Shown: positions 60,189 to 64,000 of the stretch, in pieces
How positions within the stretch are numbered: the first letter of the stretch is position 1
Layout: each line of letters opens with the position of its first letter
NCBI RefSeq assembly: GCF_002563695.1
Contig: NZ_PDJI01000004.1
Span: 1,488,001 to 1,552,000, forward strand
Reading direction: 5' to 3'
Source: Georgenia soli
GTDB taxonomy: Bacteria; Actinomycetota; Actinomycetes; Actinomycetales; Actinomycetaceae
DNA length: 64,000 nt
Program-made: the position numbers and the translations under genes
Notes under the pieces: model-generated
Seen by the model: the letters and a program-made list of their open reading frames with translations, nothing else
The model's database searches: none
Told to the model about the DNA's origin: nothing

Positions 60189-60980
60189 CTACTGGTTCTT
60201 GAGCGCCTCGACCAGGGCGCCGGGCTCGCTCCAGCCGTCGAACTCCTTGCCGTTGATGAGCACGGTGGGCGTGCCCGTGAAGCCGTCACGGCTGAACTGC
60301 TTGGTCGTGGCCGCGACCCAGTCCTTGTACGGGTGCTCGCCCGCGGCGATGGTGTCCGCAACCTTCTGCGGCACGCCGGCCTCGACCGCCGTCGCGGCGA
60401 TCTCCTTGTCCGTGGGCTCGGCGCTCGCACCGGCGAAGAGCTTGAACATGCCTTCCTGGAAGGCGTTGTACGCCTCGGGCGCCTGGTCGGCGACGATGCC
60501 GGCCGCGTTCACCGCACGGCCGGAGAAGCCGGTGTACTCGCCGCCGCTGCCGTCGAGGATCGCGACGGGGTGGTAGACGACGGTGGCCTCGCCGGCCGCC
60601 ACGAGCGAGTCGATGTCGTCGGCGTTGATCTCCTCGAAGGTGGCGCAGTGGGGGCACGAGAAGTCGAGGTAGACGTCGAGCACCGGCGCCCCGGAGTTCT
60701 CCGTGCCGGCCACCAGGTCCGACCCGAGCGAGATGCCACCGTCCTGGACCGAGGTGTTCGCGGGGACGTCCGCGACGGACTCGATGACGGACTTGTTGCC
60801 CTGGCTGATGATCACGTAGAGCGCGATGCCGACGACGACCACGAGGGCGAGCACGCCGGCGATGATGAGACTGCGGTTGCGCTTCTCGCGCTTGGCCTGG
60901 GCCTCACGGAGCTTGCGGGCCTGCTCGCGCGCGGCGTCGCGGCGCTGGGCCTTGGTGTTGGAGGACGAGCTGGAGGACAT
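60189..60980 (-). CDS. DsbA-family thiol oxidoreductase, membrane anchored
   Basis: A 263-aa protein with a Lys/Arg-rich cytoplasmic N terminus, TM helix at 38-59, and a thioredoxin/DsbA domain outside. Active site CPHC (109-112, LDFSCPHCATFEE), cis-Pro loop FTGTPTVLINGKE. AGGAAG precedes the ATG. Forms or isomerises disulfides in exported proteins. In actinobacteria it partners with a VKOR protein, which is not in this window. Confidence 0.92.
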   Translation of the reverse strand: MSSSSSSNTKAQRRDAAREQARKLREAQAKREKRNRSLIIAGVLALVVVVGIALYVIISQGNKSVIESVADVPANTSVQDGGISLGSDLVAGTENSGAPVLDVYLDFSCPHCATFEEINADDIDSLVAAGEATVVYHPVAILDGSGGEYTGFSGRAVNAAGIVADQAPEAYNAFQEGMFKLFAGASAEPTDKEIAATAVEAGVPQKVADTIAAGEHPYKDWVAATTKQFSRDGFTGTPTVLINGKEFDGWSEPGALVEALKNQ

Positions 60981-61043
60981 CGGTTCTTCCTGTCAGGGGT
61001 GGGTCGGGGGCGGCGTCCGCTGGACGCCCGGCGGGAAGGCTGC

Positions 61044-61529
61044 TTACGCGCCGACCCACGCCGGAGGGCCGCGCCGCAGCGGGCGGCGCGCGAGGAGCAG
61101 GCGCACCGGCCGGGCCGGCTGCACAGGCAGGACCACGTCGCCCCCGTCGTCGGGGACGGGCGGAGCGGCGGCCGGCAGGAGGACCCGCACGAACCGGCGG
61201 ACCTCCGCGGCCATGACGCGCCGGGCGGAGCCGACGAGCCCGGCCGCCCCGGTGAGCAGGGCGAGGTGCCCCAGCAGCGCGGGCAGGGCCACGGCGGCGA
61301 CGACCGTGAGGGCCTGCTCCGGTGCGGCGCCGGCTCCGAGCGTGCCCTCGGGGCAGGCCGCGTCGGGGTGCAGCAGCGCCAGGCGGAGCGCCACCTGCGA
61401 CCACGCGCCGGAGGCCGGCACGCACGCCTGGATGACGGCCGCGCCGCTCGCCAGGGCGGCAGCCACGGGCGCGACGACGACGGCGAGCAGGACCAGTCCC
61501 GTCCGCCACGCAGGGTGCCGCGCGATCAC
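61044..61529 (-). CDS. Actinobacterial membrane protein of unknown function
   Basis: A 161-aa protein with two hydrophobic segments (about 10-32 and 70-100), two cysteines in the loop (QACVPASG, DAACPEG) that could pair outside, and an Arg/Pro-rich cytoplasmic tail (LLARRPLRRGPP). GTG start 6 nt after TACCCT, leaderless. Upstream of the DsbA-like gene on the same strand; a link to disulfide chemistry is possible but not shown. Confidence 0.6.
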   Translation of the reverse strand: MIARHPAWRTGLVLLAVVVAPVAAALASGAAVIQACVPASGAWSQVALRLALLHPDAACPEGTLGAGAAPEQALTVVAAVALPALLGHLALLTGAAGLVGSARRVMAAEVRRFVRVLLPAAAPPVPDDGGDVVLPVQPARPVRLLLARRPLRRGPPAWVGA

Positions 61530-61535
61530 CGCACC

Positions 61536-61541
61536 AGGGTA
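61536..61541 (-). promoter_or_regulatory. -10 of the 161-aa membrane protein gene, leaderless
   Basis: TACCCT on the minus strand, 6 nt before GTG 61529. Confidence 0.5.
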
Positions 61542-61595
61542 ACGGTCGGGGGGTGGGCGAGATGCCCGGTTCCGGCACCGCCGCGCCGGGCGCGG

Positions 61596-63662
61596 TCAGG
61601 GCAGCGGGGGCTCCGGCAGCGGCGCCCAGGAGGCGACCGGTGCGGCACCCAGCGCGACCTGCACGGCCACGACGGCCGCGACCCCCAGCACGAGGACGAC
61701 GAGCAGCGCACGGAAGCCGCGGGTGGGCGTGAGGACGTCGATCATCGCGCGGGCCCCCTCGCGGGCGGACCGGCTCGAGGGCATCAGCCAGGCGACGAGC
61801 AGCGCGACGAGCGCGCCCGCCCAGAGCGCGGCGGGCTCCTGCACGGCCGGCTCCAGCGACAGCGGCGCCCGCCCGGCGACCCACCAGGCCACCCCGCCGA
61901 GCAGCACGCCGAGGACCACGCCGGGCAGAAGCGCGAGCAGCCCGCGGACGAGGTGCCACGGCAGACCGGCGAGCATCCTCGCGTCGTCGCCGGACCGGGG
62001 GCCGCGCCGGAGCCGAGAGGAGCGGCGGGCCCGACCGGCCCACCCGGTTGTCGCCGTCAGGACGAGGAGCGCCGCCGCCACCAGGGCGAAGACCCCGGGG
62101 AAGGAGGCCGCGGCCGCGCTGACGCCCAGCCCGACGGCCGCCACGGTGAGCGTGCGCCGGCGCGGCGGGACCGCCCAGCGCGGCGGCCGCGGGTCCTGCG
62201 GCGGGTACGGGTAGGCCACGTCGCCGTGGGGGGACGGACCGGGCGGGCCGGGCCACCGCCCGTCTCCCGCGTACGGCTGCTGGCTGTCGGGGTACGGCTG
62301 CCGGGTATCCGGGTACGGCTGCACGGCGCCGGGGCGCTGCGCCACGTCGCCGGTCACCGGGGGCAGCATCCGGGTGGGCGGCTCCTGGGTCGGCGTGCCG
62401 GCACGCCCCACGGGATAGCTGGGCGGGGCGGCCGGCATGACGCGGGTCGCCGGCTCGGCGGGGAGCGCCCTGGTCGCCGGCTCGGCCGGGATGGCCCGGG
62501 TCGCCGGCTCGGCCTGGAGTGCCCGCGTCGCCGGCTCGGCGGGGATGGCCCGGGTCTCCGGCTCGGCGGGGACGCCCCGGGGCTCGGCCGGGAGCGCCCG
62601 GGTCGCGGCCCCCGCGCTGGTGTCCTCCGCCGTCGCGCCCGGGAGCGCGGAGGTGGCGTGGTCGTCACGGAACGCGCGCGTGCCGTCGGCGAAGGGGTGG
62701 GTCGCGGGGCCCGCGGTGACGAGACCCGTGGCGGCTGCGCCGGCACCCGCGGCCCCGGCCGCACCACCAGCGGCCCCGGCCGCACCAGCCACGGCGCCCG
62801 CCGCGCCAGCGGCGGCGGCGTGCCCGGACGTCGTCCCGATCACCTGGGTGAGCTGGTCGTCCCCCCAGGTCCGGTCCAGCACGGCGAGCACGCCGTCGGG
62901 GTCGAGACGCCTGGCCGGGTCGGGGTCGAGCGCGGCGCGCAGCGCGCGTGCGGTCACCTCGGGCAGCCCGTCGGTGTCCACCTTCCCGGTGGCCACGCGG
63001 GCGAGCACCGCCCCGGTGGGTCCGCGACCGAACGGCGGCCGACCCGTGGCGGCGAAGACGAGCACGGCGGCCCAGCCCCACCAGTCGCACTCCGGGGCGG
63101 GCTCGGCGCCGGCGATGACCTCCGGGTCGAGGTAGCCGGGGGTGCCGGTGACCATGCCGGTCTGGGTGAGCCGGGCGTCGTCGGCCACCTGGGCGATGCC
63201 GAAGTCGATGACCACCGGGCCGTGCTCTGACATCATCACGTTGCCGGGCTTGAGGTCGCGGTGGACGACGCCGACCGCGTGGATGGCCCGCAGCGCCTCC
63301 GCCAGTCCGTGGGCGAGGTTCGACAGCTCGTGCGAGGAGAAGGGCCCGTCCGCGGCCACGTCCTCCTCGAGCGTCGGGCCGTCGACGAGCTCGGTGACGA
63401 CGAACGCCTCGGCGTCCTCGACCTCGGCGTCGAGCACGCGGGCCACCCCGGCGTCGCGCACGCGGTGGAGGAGCGAGACCTCCCGCGCGAGCCGGCGGCG
63501 CGCCTGGGGGTCGGTGCCGATGTGGGGGTGGAGGAGCTTCAGCGCCACGTGGCGCCCGTCTGCGTCGACGGCCTCGTGGACGGTGCCCATGCCGCCGGAA
63601 CCGAGGCGGCGCAGCAGGCGGTAGCCGCCCACCTCGCGCACCTGCTGCTCCGGCTCCGTCAT
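61596..63662 (-). CDS. Serine/threonine protein kinase with repeat linker and C-terminal membrane domain
   Basis: A 688-aa Hanks-type kinase. Kinase domain at about 12-270: GSGGMG (21-26), catalytic Lys42 (VALKLL), HRDLKPGN (134-141; D136), DFG (153-155). The linker (275-480) is Ala/Gly-rich, then has 9-residue units of the TRAIPAEPA type (residues about 361-405), and then Pro/Tyr-rich repeats (QPYPDTRQPYPDS). The C-terminal part has 4-5 hydrophobic segments (about 505-680), instead of the usual single TM with PASTA or sensor domain. ATG 63662 lies 6 nt after TAGCGT. Confidence 0.9.
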   Translation of the reverse strand: MTEPEQQVREVGGYRLLRRLGSGGMGTVHEAVDADGRHVALKLLHPHIGTDPQARRRLAREVSLLHRVRDAGVARVLDAEVEDAEAFVVTELVDGPTLEEDVAADGPFSSHELSNLAHGLAEALRAIHAVGVVHRDLKPGNVMMSEHGPVVIDFGIAQVADDARLTQTGMVTGTPGYLDPEVIAGAEPAPECDWWGWAAVLVFAATGRPPFGRGPTGAVLARVATGKVDTDGLPEVTARALRAALDPDPARRLDPDGVLAVLDRTWGDDQLTQVIGTTSGHAAAAGAAGAVAGAAGAAGGAAGAAGAGAAATGLVTAGPATHPFADGTRAFRDDHATSALPGATAEDTSAGAATRALPAEPRGVPAEPETRAIPAEPATRALQAEPATRAIPAEPATRALPAEPATRVMPAAPPSYPVGRAGTPTQEPPTRMLPPVTGDVAQRPGAVQPYPDTRQPYPDSQQPYAGDGRWPGPPGPSPHGDVAYPYPPQDPRPPRWAVPPRRRTLTVAAVGLGVSAAAASFPGVFALVAAALLVLTATTGWAGRARRSSRLRRGPRSGDDARMLAGLPWHLVRGLLALLPGVVLGVLLGGVAWWVAGRAPLSLEPAVQEPAALWAGALVALLVAWLMPSSRSAREGARAMIDVLTPTRGFRALLVVLVLGVAAVVAVQVALGAAPVASWAPLPEPPLP
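62446..62580. repeat. 27-bp in-frame tandem repeat in the kinase gene
   Basis: Five imperfect units of 27 bp starting at 62446, 62473, 62500, 62527 and 62554, each containing GTCGCCGGCTCGGC or a near match (the fifth has TCTCC). They encode the nonapeptide repeat of the kinase linker. Confidence 0.85.
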
Positions 63663-63668
63663 GCTCCA

Positions 63669-63674
63669 ACGCTA
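63669..63674 (-). promoter_or_regulatory. -10 of the Ser/Thr kinase gene, leaderless
   Basis: TAGCGT on the minus strand, 6 nt before ATG 63662. Confidence 0.5.
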
Positions 63675-63744
63675 CCTACCCGCACACCCTCGTGATCCAT
63701 GCCTCCTCCAGGTACCCCGCCGGGCATCGGCGTCACGGCGCCGG

Positions 63745-63750
63745 TACGGT
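63745..63750 (+). promoter_or_regulatory. -10 of the otsA gene
   Basis: TACGGT, followed after about 12 nt by AAGGAG and the TTG start at 63783. Confidence 0.35.
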
Positions 63751-63782
63751 GGCAGGAACCGAGTGAAGGAGCACAGATCCCC

Positions 63783-64000
63783 TTGCCTGCCGGAGAACAC
63801 GAGTTCGTCGTCGTGGCCAACCGCCTCCCGGTCGACATCACGGTCGCCGCGGACGGGTCGCTGAGCTGGGAGCGTTCGCCCGGCGGCCTCGTGACGGCGC
63901 TCGCGCCGATCATGCAGAAGAACGACGGCGCCTGGGTCGGCTGGTCCGGCCAGGCCGGCTTCGAGCACGAGCCCTTCGACGGCGAGGGCATGCGCCTGTG
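63783..64000 (+). CDS. otsA: Alpha,alpha-trehalose-phosphate synthase, N-terminal fragment (3' truncated by window edge)
   Basis: The first 72 codons of a GT20 glycosyltransferase that joins UDP- or ADP-glucose with glucose 6-phosphate. Visible: [11 protein letters not shown] (9-19 or so), [14 protein letters not shown] and WVGWSGQAG, all typical of OtsA. TTG start at 63783 with AAGGAG 11 nt upstream. The rest of the gene lies outside the window. Confidence 0.88.
   Translation, partial: MPAGEHEFVVVANRLPVDITVAADGSLSWERSPGGLVTALAPIMQKNDGAWVGWSGQAGFEHEPFDGEGMRL

Noticed and set aside
60333..63230. A 965-codon open frame on the plus strand
   Set aside because: Antisense to the DsbA-like protein, the membrane protein and the kinase, all of which have clear motifs; low-complexity Arg/Gly composition.

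Overview
The window is chromosomal DNA of a very GC-rich Gram-positive actinobacterium. I infer the order Micrococcales (Cellulomonas/Georgenia-like) from the third-codon-position GC bias, the frequent GTG starts, and a set of families typical of Actinomycetota: XPB helicase, DUF3263, WXG100, DUF1876, a PASTA-less Ser/Thr kinase, FbiA/FbiD, LytR_C, and groEL under CIRCE control. I see no prophage, insertion sequence, CRISPR array or origin. Both ends are cut inside genes: an XPB-type helicase on the left and trehalose-6-phosphate synthase on the right.

Layout. 1-1218: 3' part of the XPB helicase. 1249-9597: an ebo-like cluster. A polyprenyl diphosphate synthase diverges from a seven-gene, tightly coupled operon: inositol-3-phosphate synthase, UbiA prenyltransferase (EboC-like), TIM-barrel isomerase, EboA, EboB (TatD-like), EboE and EboF (phosphodiesterase-like). 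The usual sugar-phosphate cyclase of ebo clusters (EboD, dehydroquinate-synthase-like) is absent and an unrelated sugar-phosphate cyclase, Ino1, stands in its place. 9960-22129: a carbohydrate locus with a secreted TIM-barrel protein, a large secreted PQQ-dependent dehydrogenase-like protein, a cytoplasmic isomerase, a Gfo/Idh/MocA dehydrogenase, a ribose-type ABC importer and a divergent ROK repressor. 22743-28928: a two-domain multicopper oxidase (small laccase type), a TPM-domain membrane protein with PspA, and an FMN glutamate-synthase-like protein. 28989-36227: valine/leucine dehydrogenase, nitroreductase, the F420 genes cofC/fbiD and cofD/fbiA, a NYN-domain protein, a YtcJ-like amidohydrolase, PhzF and a small membrane protein. 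36344-40069: an OmpR/PhoB-type two-component system, a convergent membrane gene that overlaps the kinase 3' end, and a polyketide-cyclase-fold protein.

40141-45639 (minus) is a four-gene overlapping operon: fatty acyl reductase with a HAD-like domain, SDR, acyltransferase and alkylglycerone-phosphate-synthase-like flavoenzyme. Together these match every step of a peroxisome-like route to glycerol ether lipids. 45804-49494: two HD-domain paralogues flanking a WXG100 gene, with a perfect 6 x 18-bp tandem array just upstream of the second, then a DUF1876 gene. 49607-52936: groEL with two CIRCE operators and an ECF sigma/anti-sigma pair. 52961-64000: a lipoprotein, a membrane-anchored GH15-like enzyme, an SGNH hydrolase, a carotenoid-desaturase-like oxidoreductase, LytR_C, DUF3263, uracil-DNA glycosylase, Crp/Fnr regulator, tRNA-Thr, a DsbA-like protein, a membrane protein, a Ser/Thr kinase and otsA.

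Regulation. At least thirteen genes have a TAnnnT -10 hexamer ending 6-7 nt before the start codon, with no Shine-Dalgarno sequence, so leaderless transcripts look common here. Genes inside operons instead use 1-8 nt stop/start overlaps or clear AGGAGG-type sites.
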